This document shows positions 20,618 through 29,649 of a DNA stretch of 36,040 nucleotides, piece by piece. Made by a program: the position numbers and the translations under genes. Below the pieces are notes generated by a model. It was given only the letters and a program-made list of their open reading frames with translations. It ran no database searches and was not told where the DNA came from. Source of the stretch: an uncultured Acetobacteraceae bacterium (lineage in GTDB: Bacteria; Pseudomonadota; Alphaproteobacteria; Acetobacterales; Acetobacteraceae); the NCBI GenBank assembly GCA_903924985.1, contig CAIYDT010000015.1:1-36040 (forward strand), given 5' to 3'. Position 1 is the stretch's first letter. Each line of letters starts with the position of its first letter.

Positions 20618-22189
20618 CTATAAGCGCCTCACATCGTACCCCTGCACGAACCCAATCCGCGGCGGGCTGAGCGTCCGGTTGTAGGCATTAGGCTGATACT
20701 GCGAGCCCAGCGGGATGTACGGCACGTCGATCCACGCACGCAATTGTATTGCCTCGCAAATGCGACGCCGAGCAGCTTGGTCTGGAGCCTCGAGCCAGGC
20801 AGCGCGCAGGGCCTCGATCTCCGGGGAAGTTGGCCAGCCGGGCCAGGCAGCCTCCCCATTGCCGCGCAAGCCCAGGTGCCCGGCGGGATCGAAATTATTC
20901 ACACCGGTGATGCTGGAATAGAAGATGTTCCAGCCGCCCTCGGAGGGAGGTTTGCGGCTGTTGCGGCGCTGGACCGTGGTGCCCCAATCAACCGACTGGA
21001 AATCCACGTTCATGCCGACCTTGCGCAGCAGATCGGCCCCGACCAGCGCCAATCCCTGCAAGGCGGGGTAATCGGAAGCGCCCAGCATGACCACGGGCTC
21101 GTTGGTGTAGCCGGCGTCCTTCAATTCGCGGCGGACGCGGTCGAGGTCACGCTTGCCCGTCAGAACCTCCAGCCCAGCGGTGTTGGCCATCGGGGTGCCC
21201 GGGCTGAAGAACCCGACGCCGTCTTTCCACAGCGTGCGATCCTCGCCCAGGGAGGCAACCTCGAACTCCGCCTGATCGATGCCCCAGAGCAAGGCGCGCC
21301 GGATCGCCGGGTTATTGAACGGGGGATAGAGATGGTTGAACCGCAACAATGCCAGCGACCCACCGGGTTCCAGCACGGTTGTTGTCAGCTTCGGGTTGGC
21401 GCGGATCTTCGGCAACAGGTCGGCGACCGGCTGCTGCACCCAATCGACCTCATTATTCGCGAGCGCGTTCACGGCGGTGGAGGCATCCGGGATCACATGC
21501 CACTCGACCCGATGAAAATGCGCGATCTTGGGGCCAGCGGTGAAGGTGGCGGGCCCACCGTCGCGCGGGACGTAACCGGCGAACCGCTCATACGCCACGC
21601 GGGAGCCGGGGACCCGGTCGGCGGTCACGAACCGGTAAGGGCCGGACCCCACCATATCCGTCACCTGCTTGTTGCCATCCGTCAGCGCCAGCCGTTCGGG
21701 CATCATGCACGGCATGGGGGTCGAGGGTTTGCCCAACGCGTTCGGAAGCAAGGGGAACGGCTTCTTCAGACGGAACTGGATACGGCGGTCGTCTAACGCG
21801 GACAACTCATCGGTCGCCGCCATCAAGGCCTGACCGAATGAGTCCTTCGCGCAGTAGCGGCGGATCGAGGCAACGCAATCCCGAGCCAGGACGGGGGAGC
21901 CGTCGTGGAATAGCAGGCCGGGGCGCAGGGTCAGGATCCAGCGGCGGCCCTCATCCTCGACGACGTGCCCCACCAGCATCTGCGGCTGCATCTGGTACTC
22001 GGCGTCCATGCCGTACAGCGTGTCCCACACCATGTAGCCGTGATTGCGGACCACGGTCGCGGTGGTGAACACGGGATCGAGGATCGGCAGATCCCCCTCC
22101 GGCACGATCTTCAGCACGTCGCGGCTTTGCGCCTGAGCAACGAATGGGGCGGTCAGCCCGGCGGCCAGAATGTGCCGCCGATGGATCAA
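20618..22189 (-). CDS. Peptide/nickel-type ABC transporter substrate-binding protein (family 5)
   Basis: Extracytoplasmic solute-binding protein of the DppA/OppA class. The leader MIHRRHILAAGLTAPFVAQA (1-20) has an arginine pair and a cleavage-like AQA. The mature protein has the family layout: LYGMDAEYQMQPQMLVGHV near residue 60, WILTLRPGLLFHDGSPVLARDCVASIRRY near 85-115 (each longer in full), and VGSGPYRFV near 180. Length is 523 residues. The ATG overlaps the TGA of the SDR gene (22186-22189), so it belongs to an operon with that gene and the TPP enzyme. No permease or ATPase genes are present beside it, so it must use components encoded elsewhere. The ligand is unknown. Confidence 0.9.
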   Translation of the reverse strand: MIHRRHILAAGLTAPFVAQAQSRDVLKIVPEGDLPILDPVFTTATVVRNHGYMVWDTLYGMDAEYQMQPQMLVGHVVEDEGRRWILTLRPGLLFHDGSPVLARDCVASIRRYCAKDSFGQALMAATDELSALDDRRIQFRLKKPFPLLPNALGKPSTPMPCMMPERLALTDGNKQVTDMVGSGPYRFVTADRVPGSRVAYERFAGYVPRDGGPATFTAGPKIAHFHRVEWHVIPDASTAVNALANNEVDWVQQPVADLLPKIRANPKLTTTVLEPGGSLALLRFNHLYPPFNNPAIRRALLWGIDQAEFEVASLGEDRTLWKDGVGFFSPGTPMANTAGLEVLTGKRDLDRVRRELKDAGYTNEPVVMLGASDYPALQGLALVGADLLRKVGMNVDFQSVDWGTTVQRRNSRKPPSEGGWNIFYSSITGVNNFDPAGHLGLRGNGEAAWPGWPTSPEIEALRAAWLEAPDQAARRRICEAIQLRAWIDVPYIPLGSQYQPNAYNRTLSPPRIGFVQGYDVRRL

Positions 22190-22929
22190 TGGAAGGTCCG
22201 CCCGCCATCCACCGGCAGGGCGATGCCGGTCATGAAGGAGGACTCATCGCTGGTCAGGAACAGGATCGCCGCCGCCAGCTCCTCCGGCTGCCCGTGCCGG
22301 CCCAGGGCGTAGCGCTGGGCGATCGCCGGGTTGGGCGCGCCGTCGGCGGTGCGGATGTGGGCGGCGGTCATCGCCGTTTCCACCGCGCCAGGGCAAACCG
22401 AGTTCACCCTTATGGTGGGCGCCAGTTCCATCGCCGCCGATCTGGTCAGTCCGACCACCCCCGCCTTGGAGGCGACATAGGCCACGCTCCCCGGCCCGGT
22501 GGGTATCAGCCCCACGCCGGAGGCGATGTTGACGATGGTCCCCTTCCCCGCCGCCTGGATGAACGGCGCGGCGGCCTGGATAACCAGGAACGTGCCGGTC
22601 AGGTTCACCGCCAGCGTGCGGGCAAAGACATCGTGGGGGGTATCGGCGATCCCGGTCTCGGACAGGATGCCGGCGGCGTTCACCACGCCGTCCAGCCCGC
22701 CCATCGCCTCGGCCGCCTTGGCGACGGCGGCGGAGACCGATGCGGGGTCAGACACGTCGCAGGTTACCGCGAAGGCGCCGATCTCATCGGCCACCGCCTT
22801 GGCCGCGTTATCCGACCGATCGAGCACCGCGACCGAAGCACCCTCCTGCCGGAACAGCCGGGCGGTAGCGCGCCCGATGCCGGAGGCACCGCCTGTCACG
22901 ATAATCCGTCGTCCCGCAAGGCGTCCCAT
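22186..22929 (-). CDS. Short-chain dehydrogenase/reductase (SDR)
   Basis: NAD(P)-dependent classical SDR of 247 residues, probably oxidizing or reducing a hydroxy/keto group in a small-molecule pathway. The cofactor motif TGGASGIG is at 12-19, VNAAG at 83-87, Asn110, Ser137 and the catalytic Tyr151-x-x-x-Lys155 pair (YVASK). Asp37 after the second strand (AVLDRSD) favours NAD over NADP. GGGAGGGG lies before ATG 22929. It starts 11 bp after the TPP-enzyme stop and overlaps the binding-protein gene by 4 bp, so uptake, TPP-dependent cleavage or condensation, and redox steps seem to be co-expressed. The substrate is unknown. Confidence 0.9.
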   Translation of the reverse strand: MGRLAGRRIIVTGGASGIGRATARLFRQEGASVAVLDRSDNAAKAVADEIGAFAVTCDVSDPASVSAAVAKAAEAMGGLDGVVNAAGILSETGIADTPHDVFARTLAVNLTGTFLVIQAAAPFIQAAGKGTIVNIASGVGLIPTGPGSVAYVASKAGVVGLTRSAAMELAPTIRVNSVCPGAVETAMTAAHIRTADGAPNPAIAQRYALGRHGQPEELAAAILFLTSDESSFMTGIALPVDGGRTFH

Positions 22930-22940
22930 GAACCCCTCCC

Positions 22941-24617
22941 CTAAACCGGCTTCCAGGACCGGTCGACTTCTACATCGATCAACGTCGGGCCGTCGTGCTT
23001 CAACGCCGCCCTCAGCAAATCCTGAACGTCCGACAGCGTCGTCGCGCGATGCGCCGTCAGGCCGAGGCCGCGCGCCACGCTGACGAAATCCACCCGAGGA
23101 CGGTCCAGCTCCATCCCCACATACAGGTCGGCCTGCGCCGCCAGCCCCTTCATCGCGTTGGTACGCTGTTTCAGGATGCGGTACGAGTAGTTGTTAATGA
23201 TGACGAACACCATTCGCAGGTTCTCGTGCGCGGCGGTCCACAGGCCCTGGATCGTATACATCGCCGACCCGTCGCCGATCAGCGCCACCACCGGGCGGTC
23301 GGGCAGCGCCAGCTTGGCACCGATCGCCGCCGGCAGGCCCCAGCCGATGCCGCCGCCGCGCATGCCGAAGAAGCTTTGGGGGTCATCGCTTTTCAGAAAC
23401 CGTCGCAGCCCGTTGCCTGACGACACGGTCTCATCGATCACCACGGCATTGGCCGGCAACATCCGTCCGATCGCCTGCATCAGCGGCAGCGGGTGGATGG
23501 GATGGCGTTCGGCCAGCGCATCGGCCATGGCGTTGAGCTTGGCAAGGGAGGAAACCCCCTCTGACCGCACATGCGCCAGGCGGGCGATCGCGCTCTGCGC
23601 CTCGGCGGCCGAGCGGGCTTTCAGGATGCCGGCCGTCAGCTCCGGCAAGGTCGTCTTCGGCTCGCCCAGGATGGCGACTTTGGCGGGGTAGTTCTTTCCC
23701 AGTTCCCACGGGTCGGTGTCGATATGGACGATCGGCATGCCTTCGGGCATCGATTCCACGTCGTCCGGCAGAGACAGGGTGAACAGATCGGCACCGACCG
23801 ACAACAGCATGTCGTGCTGCATCAGCATGCCGCGAATAGCCGGGGGTAGCCGCACCAAAGCGCCGCGATACAGCGGGTGAGAGGAAGGAAACATGGTCCG
23901 CGTCGCCATGCCTTCGTCATAGACCGGGGCGCCCAAAGCTTCGGCCAGCGCCACCAGTTCGGACAAAGCGTTACCCTGCGGCACTGCGTCGCCGGCGATG
24001 ATCACCGGGCTTTTGGATTTCGCCAGGATGGCGGCCGCCTGGGCAATCGCCGAGGCATCGCCGCGGATGCCGCTGGCGACTCGTGTGGGTTCCCCCAGGT
24101 CGAGGTCGGCGCTGTCGGTCAGGATATCTCCTGGCAGCGACAGAAACACAGGGCCGGTCGGCGGCGCCAAAGCGGTCTTCGCGGCACGATGGATGGCGCG
24201 GGGCAGGTCCTCCAGCCGGCGCACTTCCTCCGACCACTTCACGAAGGGCCGCGCGATCACCGGCAGATCGGCCCAAAGCAAAGGTTCGGTGAAATTGAAC
24301 CGCTGCTCGTGCTGCCCAGCGGTCACCAGGATGGGCGCGCCCGCCTGCTGCGCGTCGTACAGCATGCCCATGGCGTTCCCGAGCCCGGGGGCGGCATGCA
24401 GGTTGACCACCGACAGCTGGCCGGAAGCCTGGGCGTACCCGTCCGCCATGCCCATCGCCGGGGCTTCCTGGAGCGCCAGCACGTAACGCAGCTCCTGCTC
24501 CGCCGCGAAGGCGTCCATCAAGGGCAGCTCGGTGGTGCCAGGATTGCCGAAGACGATCTTCACCCCCTCCTGCTTGAACAGTTCGAGCAAAGCGGTCTTT
24601 CCCGGCATCATCGGCAT
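22941..24617 (-). CDS. Thiamine pyrophosphate enzyme, benzoylformate decarboxylase/acetolactate synthase-like
   Basis: ThDP-dependent enzyme of the 2-keto-acid decarboxylase/ALS superfamily, 558 residues in three domains. The N-terminal domain has FGNPGTTELP, LQEAPAMGMADGYAQ (activating glutamate) and VNLHAAPGLGNAMG, whose histidine matches His70 of Pseudomonas benzoylformate decarboxylase. The C-terminal ThDP motif runs from GDGSAMYTIQGL to IINN (GDG...NN). The active-site serine (Ser26 of BFD) is replaced by threonine in NPGTTE. I also see no counterpart of His281 in the middle domain, so the exact substrate likely differs from benzoylformate. It is the first gene of the operon with the SDR and a binding protein. 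GAGGGAAA precedes ATG 24617; ATGs at 24611 and 24608 are alternatives. Confidence 0.87.
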   Translation of the reverse strand: MPMMPGKTALLELFKQEGVKIVFGNPGTTELPLMDAFAAEQELRYVLALQEAPAMGMADGYAQASGQLSVVNLHAAPGLGNAMGMLYDAQQAGAPILVTAGQHEQRFNFTEPLLWADLPVIARPFVKWSEEVRRLEDLPRAIHRAAKTALAPPTGPVFLSLPGDILTDSADLDLGEPTRVASGIRGDASAIAQAAAILAKSKSPVIIAGDAVPQGNALSELVALAEALGAPVYDEGMATRTMFPSSHPLYRGALVRLPPAIRGMLMQHDMLLSVGADLFTLSLPDDVESMPEGMPIVHIDTDPWELGKNYPAKVAILGEPKTTLPELTAGILKARSAAEAQSAIARLAHVRSEGVSSLAKLNAMADALAERHPIHPLPLMQAIGRMLPANAVVIDETVSSGNGLRRFLKSDDPQSFFGMRGGGIGWGLPAAIGAKLALPDRPVVALIGDGSAMYTIQGLWTAAHENLRMVFVIINNYSYRILKQRTNAMKGLAAQADLYVGMELDRPRVDFVSVARGLGLTAHRATTLSDVQDLLRAALKHDGPTLIDVEVDRSWKPV

Positions 24618-24911
24618 GGTCTATTTTCCCTCGGTCGCGGTGCATCATCCGCTACAAGGCAACCCGACGCGAATCAAGCGCCTGGCAGTTCGTGCATCGG
24701 GGCCGGCCCATTCCAAATACGACGATGCGAGAGCTTGTCACGCCCTTCCACTATATCATCCGGTATCGCATCGTCCGCGCCAAACAGGTGTGAACCCGCG
24801 TGTCCACCATATGGCACGCCGGCCGACCAAGACCTGAATGGCCGGGTCTTTTCAGGTATCGTCGGCTTGGTCTATTCCACAGTTACGACCCTCACCCGCT
24901 GGAGCCCATGA
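24618..24911. other. Intergenic region between divergent genes
   Basis: 294 bp separating the TPP-enzyme operon (minus) from the binding-protein gene (plus). It must contain both promoters. I see no clear -35/-10 pair, palindromic operator or coding potential. GGAG at 24901-24904 serves the rightward gene. Confidence 0.5.
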
Positions 24912-26135
24912 ATGACCCGTTTGACCCGCCGCACCCTGCTGGCCGGCCTGTCCGCCGCGCCCTTGGCCATGCCCGCGCTGGTACGCGCCCAAAGCACCTC
25001 CAAACCGGTCAAGATCGGCCTTTTGAGCGACATGAGCGGCCCGTACCGCGATGTCGGCGGGCCCGGCAACCACGTCGCCACCGAACTGGCAATCCAGGAC
25101 TTCGGCGGTTCCGTGCTCGGCCGCCCGATCGAGATCCTGCAGGCCGATGACCAGAACAAGCCGGACATCTCGACCTCTCTGGCACGGGAATGGATCGACT
25201 CGCTGGGGGTCGACGTGCTGGCCGATGGCGCCGCCAGTTCCTCCGGTCTGGCCATTCAGCAGGTCTGCCGGGAGAAGAAGCGCATCTATCTGATCACCGG
25301 GCCGGCAACGTCGGACATGACCGGCAAGCAGTGCTCGCCGTACGGGGTGCATTTTTCTTACGATACCTTCGCCCTGGCGCATGGCACCGGCACCGCGCTG
25401 ACCAAGGCCGGCGGCGATAGCTGGTTCTTCATCACCGCCGACTACGCCTTCGGCTACGCGCTGGAGCGGGACTCCATGGACGCCGTCAAAGCCTCCGGCG
25501 GCAAGGTGCTCGGCGCCGTCCGCGCGCCGCTGGGAACGGCGGATTTCTCGTCCTACCTGGTGCAGGCGCAGGCATCCGGCGCCAAGGTGATCGGCTTCGC
25601 CAATGCCGGCACCGATCTGCAAAACTGCATCAAGCAGGCGGCGGAATTCGGCCTGAACCGCACCGGCGTACGGCTGGCAACGCTGCTGATGCAGATCAGC
25701 GACGTGAACTCCCTCGGGCAAAAAGTGTGCGAGGGCTTGGCGTATACGGATTCCTTCTACTGGGACCTGAACGACAAGACCCGCGCCTGGTCGGCCCGCT
25801 GGAGCGCCAAGATGAACGGCATGGTGCCGGGCTTGCTGCACGCCGGAAACTACTGCGCCGCCACCCACTGGCTGAAAGCGGTGCAGGCCGCCGGCACCAC
25901 CGACGCCGATGCCGTGGTGGCGAAAATGAAGGCCACCCCGGTCAACGACTTCTATAACACCGACGTGAAAGTCCGCGAAGACGGCCGCGTCATGCACCAG
26001 ATGTATCTGTGGCAAGTCAAACCGGTGGCCGAGGCGAAGTCGAAATACGACTTCTGCAAGAACCTCGCGACCATTTCGCCGGCGGATGCGTGGCGCCCGA
26101 TGGCCGACGGCGGTTGCCCGCTGATCAAGGCCTGA
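24912..26135 (+). CDS. Orphan branched-chain amino-acid-type ABC substrate-binding protein
   Basis: Type I periplasmic-binding-fold receptor of 407 residues. The leader MTRLTRRTLLAGLSAAPLAM...VRA (1-27) has an arginine pair. The mature protein opens KPVKIGLLSDMSGPYRDVGG, and the ligand-cleft part follows with ADGAASSSGLAIQQV and TGPATSDMTGKQCSPY. Members with this pattern are often annotated as urea-, amide- or aromatic-compound-binding proteins of the LivK group. No permease or ATPase is adjacent, so it probably works with a transporter encoded elsewhere, possibly the 8169-11477 system. It differs clearly from the binding protein at 6972. It diverges from the TPP operon and ends at a hairpin. 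Confidence 0.9.
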   Translation: MTRLTRRTLLAGLSAAPLAMPALVRAQSTSKPVKIGLLSDMSGPYRDVGGPGNHVATELAIQDFGGSVLGRPIEILQADDQNKPDISTSLAREWIDSLGVDVLADGAASSSGLAIQQVCREKKRIYLITGPATSDMTGKQCSPYGVHFSYDTFALAHGTGTALTKAGGDSWFFITADYAFGYALERDSMDAVKASGGKVLGAVRAPLGTADFSSYLVQAQASGAKVIGFANAGTDLQNCIKQAAEFGLNRTGVRLATLLMQISDVNSLGQKVCEGLAYTDSFYWDLNDKTRAWSARWSAKMNGMVPGLLHAGNYCAATHWLKAVQAAGTTDADAVVAKMKATPVNDFYNTDVKVREDGRVMHQMYLWQVKPVAEAKSKYDFCKNLATISPADAWRPMADGGCPLIKA

Positions 26136-26144
26136 ACGAAGGCT

Positions 26145-26180
26145 CGCGGTCGGGCTCGCGAATGTGTTAGCCTGACCGCG
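26145..26180. terminator. Imperfect hairpin at the convergent ends
   Basis: Arms 26145-26156 (CGCGGTCGGGCT) and 26169-26180 (AGCCTGACCGCG) pair over 12 bp with one mismatch, around a 12-base loop. It starts 9 bp after the binding-protein stop; the right arm covers the last codons of the opposing phosphoribosyltransferase gene. A terminator for the plus-strand gene is plausible. Confidence 0.45.
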
Positions 26181-27336
26181 GCTCCCCCCCGTTCTTGCGC
26201 CGCGCCCCATTTTTGCGCAGCAGGAACTCGCGCCCAACCTTGACCATCGGCATACCGTCGTAGGCAACGATATCGGCGGTGGCGTAGGTTTCGCCCCAGG
26301 AGTCCGGGATGAAACTCCCCGTCCCCACCACGTCGATCGGGGCATGCGCGTCGTGCATCACGCGGCATTTATCGACGCCGAAACCGGACGACGCCACGAT
26401 CCTCACCTTGTCGTAGCCGGCTTCGTTCAAAGCCTCCCGCATGCGCCAGATCGCCGCCGCTGACACGCCGGTTCCCACCAGATATCGCAGCTCGGTTTCG
26501 CTGCGGTAGCGGCGGATGGCGCCGGGGGCGTGGCGCTCCAGGACGGCGTAGCTCTCGGCGGGGTCCAGGCCTTCGAGGAAGCGGCCGCCATGGGTGTCCA
26601 GGCGGAAGGATAGTTGCCCGGCGGCGGCCAGCTCAGGAAAACGGGCGCAGACGGCCAGGCCGTCGGCGATCTCCTTGCCGAAGTAATCCACCAGCACCGT
26701 CATCGGCTCATCGGGGAAGGTCTCCCGGAACATCTCCGCCGCCCGCACCGTCGACCCGGCGTAGCCGATCAGGGAGTGCGGCATGGTCCCCAGCCCCTTC
26801 GGCGAGCCGAACCAATGCGCCGTCCCATCGTTGGCATTACCCACGAAGCCCTTGGCGCCCTCTTTCACGGCGGCGGCGCTGCCGACGGAGGCCGCATAAG
26901 CCATCATGTCCTGCATTTCCGCCCCGGCGCAGTGACGCGCATCCATCGCCAGAAACGCTACAGACGGCAGCGCGAGGCACATCTGATACGCGTTGTGCGC
27001 CGCCACGCTCGCCGCGCCGATCTTCTGCAGCAGCAGCGTTTCCATGTCCGACAGCGCGATCATGCTGCCTGTGAGGTAGACGATCGGCTCCCCTGCCCCG
27101 ACCCACGCACCCTCCTGGTACATCAGGTCGATGCCGATTTCTTTCCCACGAGCGGCGGCAACGACAGAAATCCAGTCCAGCATCAGCCGGGGCGCGCAGA
27201 TCACCGGGCGGCGAAGGAACACCGCGTAGGTGACCGTAACGTCACCGAACTTCCCGACAATCCGCTTGGTGCGATTGAAGTAGCTGTCGGTGCGGGCGGC
27301 GATATCCGCTTCCAGCCGCGCCGCATCGGAGTCCAT
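26167..27336 (-). CDS. Nicotinate phosphoribosyltransferase-like protein
   Basis: Type II phosphoribosyltransferase fold related to PncB, which joins nicotinate and PRPP for NAD salvage. The 389-residue chain has TDSYFNRTKRIV near the start, an acceptor-side stretch ALSDMETLLLQKIGAA, the FRLDTHGGRF strand-loop (about 243-252) typical of the barrel's phosphate-binding side, and VGTGSFIPDSW near the C-terminus, where PncB has a similar GTG loop. It is shorter than E. coli PncB (about 400) and resembles the compact alphaproteobacterial group. The gene follows the DAHP synthase by 4 bp on the same strand, so they are co-transcribed; I know of no metabolic reason for that pairing. Confidence 0.83.
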   Translation of the reverse strand: MDSDAARLEADIAARTDSYFNRTKRIVGKFGDVTVTYAVFLRRPVICAPRLMLDWISVVAAARGKEIGIDLMYQEGAWVGAGEPIVYLTGSMIALSDMETLLLQKIGAASVAAHNAYQMCLALPSVAFLAMDARHCAGAEMQDMMAYAASVGSAAAVKEGAKGFVGNANDGTAHWFGSPKGLGTMPHSLIGYAGSTVRAAEMFRETFPDEPMTVLVDYFGKEIADGLAVCARFPELAAAGQLSFRLDTHGGRFLEGLDPAESYAVLERHAPGAIRRYRSETELRYLVGTGVSAAAIWRMREALNEAGYDKVRIVASSGFGVDKCRVMHDAHAPIDVVGTGSFIPDSWGETYATADIVAYDGMPMVKVGREFLLRKNGARRKNGGEPRSG

Positions 27337-27340
27337 CGCT

Positions 27341-28732
27341 CTATTGGGCCGCGACGGCCAGCGAATGGGCGGGGGCGCGGCGCTCCTTCAACTCGCGGGC
27401 CACCAGGAACGCCAGTTCCAGGGATTGCTCGGCGTTCAGGCGGGGGTCGCAGAAGGTCTCGTAGCGTTCGGTTAAGTCGGCCTCGCTGAGCTTGTGCGCG
27501 CCGCCGGTGCACTCGGTCACGTCCTGCCCGGTCATTTCCACATGCACGCCGCCGGCCCAGGAGCCTTCCGCCGCGTGCACGTCGAAGAAGCCCCGGACTT
27601 CCGACAGAATGGCGTCGAAGTTGCGGGTTTTGAGCTTGTTGACCGTCGAGATGGTGTTGCCGTGCATCGGATCGCACAGCCACACGACCTTGCGGCCGGC
27701 CTTCTCCACCGCGCGCACCAGCGGCGGCAGGCGGGCGCCCACCTTGTCCGCGCCCATACGGCTGATCAGGGTGATGCGTCCGGGCTCGTTCTCCGGGTTC
27801 AGCACGTCGAGGATGCGGAGCAGATCGTCCGGCTCCTGCGTCGGGCCGACCTTCATGCCCAACGGGTTCTTCACGCCGCGCAGGAATTCGACGTGGGCGC
27901 CTTCGAGCTGGCGGGTGCGATCGCCAATCCACAGGAAGTGGGCGGAGCAGCCGTACCATTCGCCGGTGGTCGAATCCACGCGGGTCAGCGCCTGCTCGTA
28001 AGGTAACAGCAGGGCTTCGTGGCTGATGTAGAAATCGGTTTCCCGCATGTCGCGGGTGGTGGCGCTGGTCATGCCGCACGCCGCCATGAAGTTCAGAGTC
28101 TCATCGATGCGCCCAGCCAGGTCGCGGTAACGCTCCGCCAAGGGCGACCGTTCGACGAACTCCAAATTCCAGCGATGCACCTCGTGCAGGTCCGCGTAAC
28201 CGCCGGAGGCGAAGGCGCGCAACAGGTTCAGCGTGCTGGCGGACTGGAAGTAGCCGAACTCCATCCGCGCGGGGTCGGGGATGCGCGCCTCGGCGGTGAA
28301 TTCCGGGCCGTTGACGATGTCGCCGCGGTAGGACGGCAGGGTCACCTCGCCCTGGGTTTCGGTGTCCGAGGAGCGCGGCTTGGCGAACTGCCCGGCCATG
28401 CGCCCCATCTTCACCACCGGCAAGGAGGCGCCGAACGTCAGCACCACGGCCATCTGTAGCAGCACCCGGAAGGTGTCGCGGAACGAGTTGGCGGTGAACT
28501 CCGAGAAGCTTTCGGCGCAGTCGCCGCCTTGCAGCACGAAGGCCTTGCCCTCGGAGGCCAGCGCCAGTTGCGCCTTCAGGCGGCGGGCTTCCCCGGCGAA
28601 CACCAGAGGGGGGTAGCGGCCGATCTTGGCCTCCATCGCCTCCAGCTTGGACTGATCGGGATAGGCCGGAACCTGCCGGATCGGGCAGGCGCGCCAGGAA
28701 TCTGGGGTCCAGAAAGCGGTGGTCGTGGGCAT
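27341..28732 (-). CDS. 3-deoxy-7-phosphoheptulonate (DAHP) synthase, class II
   Basis: First enzyme of the shikimate pathway, condensing phosphoenolpyruvate and erythrose-4-phosphate. The 463-residue protein is of the plant/mycobacterial class II type. It has [10 protein letters not shown] (67-76, with the metal-binding cysteine), [14 protein letters not shown] (PEP/metal region), [14 protein letters not shown] (cut to the core), and the C-terminal half with DPMHGNT and the [18 protein letters not shown] stretch. ATG 28732 is preferred over 28783 because GAGGAG lies just upstream and class II enzymes start close to this point. It is followed after 4 bp by the nicotinate phosphoribosyltransferase-like gene. 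No chorismate-mutase domain is fused. Confidence 0.95.
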   Translation of the reverse strand: MPTTTAFWTPDSWRACPIRQVPAYPDQSKLEAMEAKIGRYPPLVFAGEARRLKAQLALASEGKAFVLQGGDCAESFSEFTANSFRDTFRVLLQMAVVLTFGASLPVVKMGRMAGQFAKPRSSDTETQGEVTLPSYRGDIVNGPEFTAEARIPDPARMEFGYFQSASTLNLLRAFASGGYADLHEVHRWNLEFVERSPLAERYRDLAGRIDETLNFMAACGMTSATTRDMRETDFYISHEALLLPYEQALTRVDSTTGEWYGCSAHFLWIGDRTRQLEGAHVEFLRGVKNPLGMKVGPTQEPDDLLRILDVLNPENEPGRITLISRMGADKVGARLPPLVRAVEKAGRKVVWLCDPMHGNTISTVNKLKTRNFDAILSEVRGFFDVHAAEGSWAGGVHVEMTGQDVTECTGGAHKLSEADLTERYETFCDPRLNAEQSLELAFLVARELKERRAPAHSLAVAAQ

Positions 28733-28792
28733 GGCGGGTCTCCTCGGGGTGGCGTTATGCCGGGAAACCGGGGAAATGGCCACATGGGGAGA

Positions 28793-29158
28793 TTATGCGC
28801 CTTCGGGGTCGATCACGCTCAGCACGCGCGACACAATTTCGTCCGTCGTCGCTCGGTCCAGGGTTTCGATGTAGCGGGCGCTGCCGGCCCTGATGCGGGC
28901 TTCGATGTCGAAGGTGCGGACCTGGTTGCAGACAGCGACGCCGGTGGTGTCGTGGCCGGCGATCGGGACGGCCAGGCCGAGGTTACGCGCGAAGTTGCCG
29001 CCGGTCGTGACCGTTACCGTCATGGCGACGCCAAGCGCGTTGATGGGCGTGGGGGTTATGACGACGAAGCGGTGACGGTCTTTCATCTCCCGTCCGGCGA
29101 CGGGGTTGGGATCGATCCAATAGACGTCGCCTTGCCGCGGATGGCGGCCACGGGGCAT
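28793..29158 (-). CDS. Toxin of a type II toxin-antitoxin pair, MazF/PemK/ChpB family
   Basis: Probable sequence-specific mRNA endonuclease. The 121-residue protein has the PemK-fold start RQGDVYWIDPNPVAGREMKD (loop with the G-R-E pattern), FVVITPTPIN, a central LGLAVPIAGHD stretch and a CNQVRTFDIEAR segment like the ...NQ.R..D...R active-site strand of MazF-type toxins. Its ATG overlaps the TGA of the antitoxin by one base, the usual order with the antitoxin first. It sits 60 bp upstream of the DAHP synthase on the same strand. Confidence 0.9.
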   Translation of the reverse strand: MPRGRHPRQGDVYWIDPNPVAGREMKDRHRFVVITPTPINALGVAMTVTVTTGGNFARNLGLAVPIAGHDTTGVAVCNQVRTFDIEARIRAGSARYIETLDRATTDEIVSRVLSVIDPEGA

Positions 29159-29424
29159 CAGAGTTCTCGGCCGATGGCCGGACCCTCATGCGCCCAGGCG
29201 GTGTCTTCCTGGAGTTGCCGCATGGTGTCGGGCGTCGCGCCGCGCAGGAGTTCTTTCAGGGTGTAGCGGCGCTTTGGCTGTTCGACCGGGCGGGCGGTGA
29301 AGCCTTCTTCGGTGACGGCGATGTCCATTTGCGCGCCGACGTCGAGGTGGAGGGTTTTCAGCACCTCGGCGGGGATGGTCATGATGGCGGCGCCGCCTTG
29401 GCGACGGATGCTGACGCGGGGCAT
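29158..29424 (-). CDS. Antitoxin, AbrB/MazE-like
   Basis: An 88-residue swapped-hairpin DNA-binding antitoxin. The N-terminal part (VSIRRQGGAAIMTIPAEVLK, LDVGAQMDIAVTEEGFTARPV) is the AbrB/MazE fold that binds the operator; the C-terminal tail (from about residue 50, with YTLKELL and GPAIGREL) would thread into the toxin to block it. It starts 24 bp from an 18-bp palindrome (29448-29465) that is its likely autoregulatory site. It is co-translated with the toxin. Confidence 0.88.
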   Translation of the reverse strand: MPRVSIRRQGGAAIMTIPAEVLKTLHLDVGAQMDIAVTEEGFTARPVEQPKRRYTLKELLRGATPDTMRQLQEDTAWAHEGPAIGREL

Positions 29425-29447
29425 TGGAGTGGGTCCCCGTAGGATTG

Positions 29448-29471
29448 GTGCTACTTCAGTAGCACTTTATA
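29448..29471 (-). promoter_or_regulatory. Promoter/operator of the toxin-antitoxin operon
   Basis: GTGCTACTTCAGTAGCAC (29448-29465) is a perfect inverted repeat with 8-bp arms and a TC centre, just upstream of the antitoxin start. On the minus strand TATAAA (29471-29466) abuts it as a possible -10 box, so a bound antitoxin would block initiation. No good -35 is visible. Type II antitoxins usually repress their own promoter through such sites. Confidence 0.7.
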
Positions 29472-29649
29472 GCGGCGGGAGGAAGACGATTTCGCGCGCA
29501 TGGACGCGAACCGGCGGCAGCCGGCGAGCATTCGTGGTGCCTCCGGCTCCCTCTACCAGCACGCCGGCCTTCGCCGTGTTTTGGCGAACGCGGGGGAACG
29601 CCGCGAAAGCCGGCCTGTTCAGGTGCGGGCCATCCAACCCGCGCGTGAG

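Noticed and set aside
29570..29588. 6-bp hairpin downstream of TR as a terminator of the DGR transcript
   Set aside because: The stem is short (TTCGCC/GGCGAA) with a 7-base loop and no T-run; not convincing alone.
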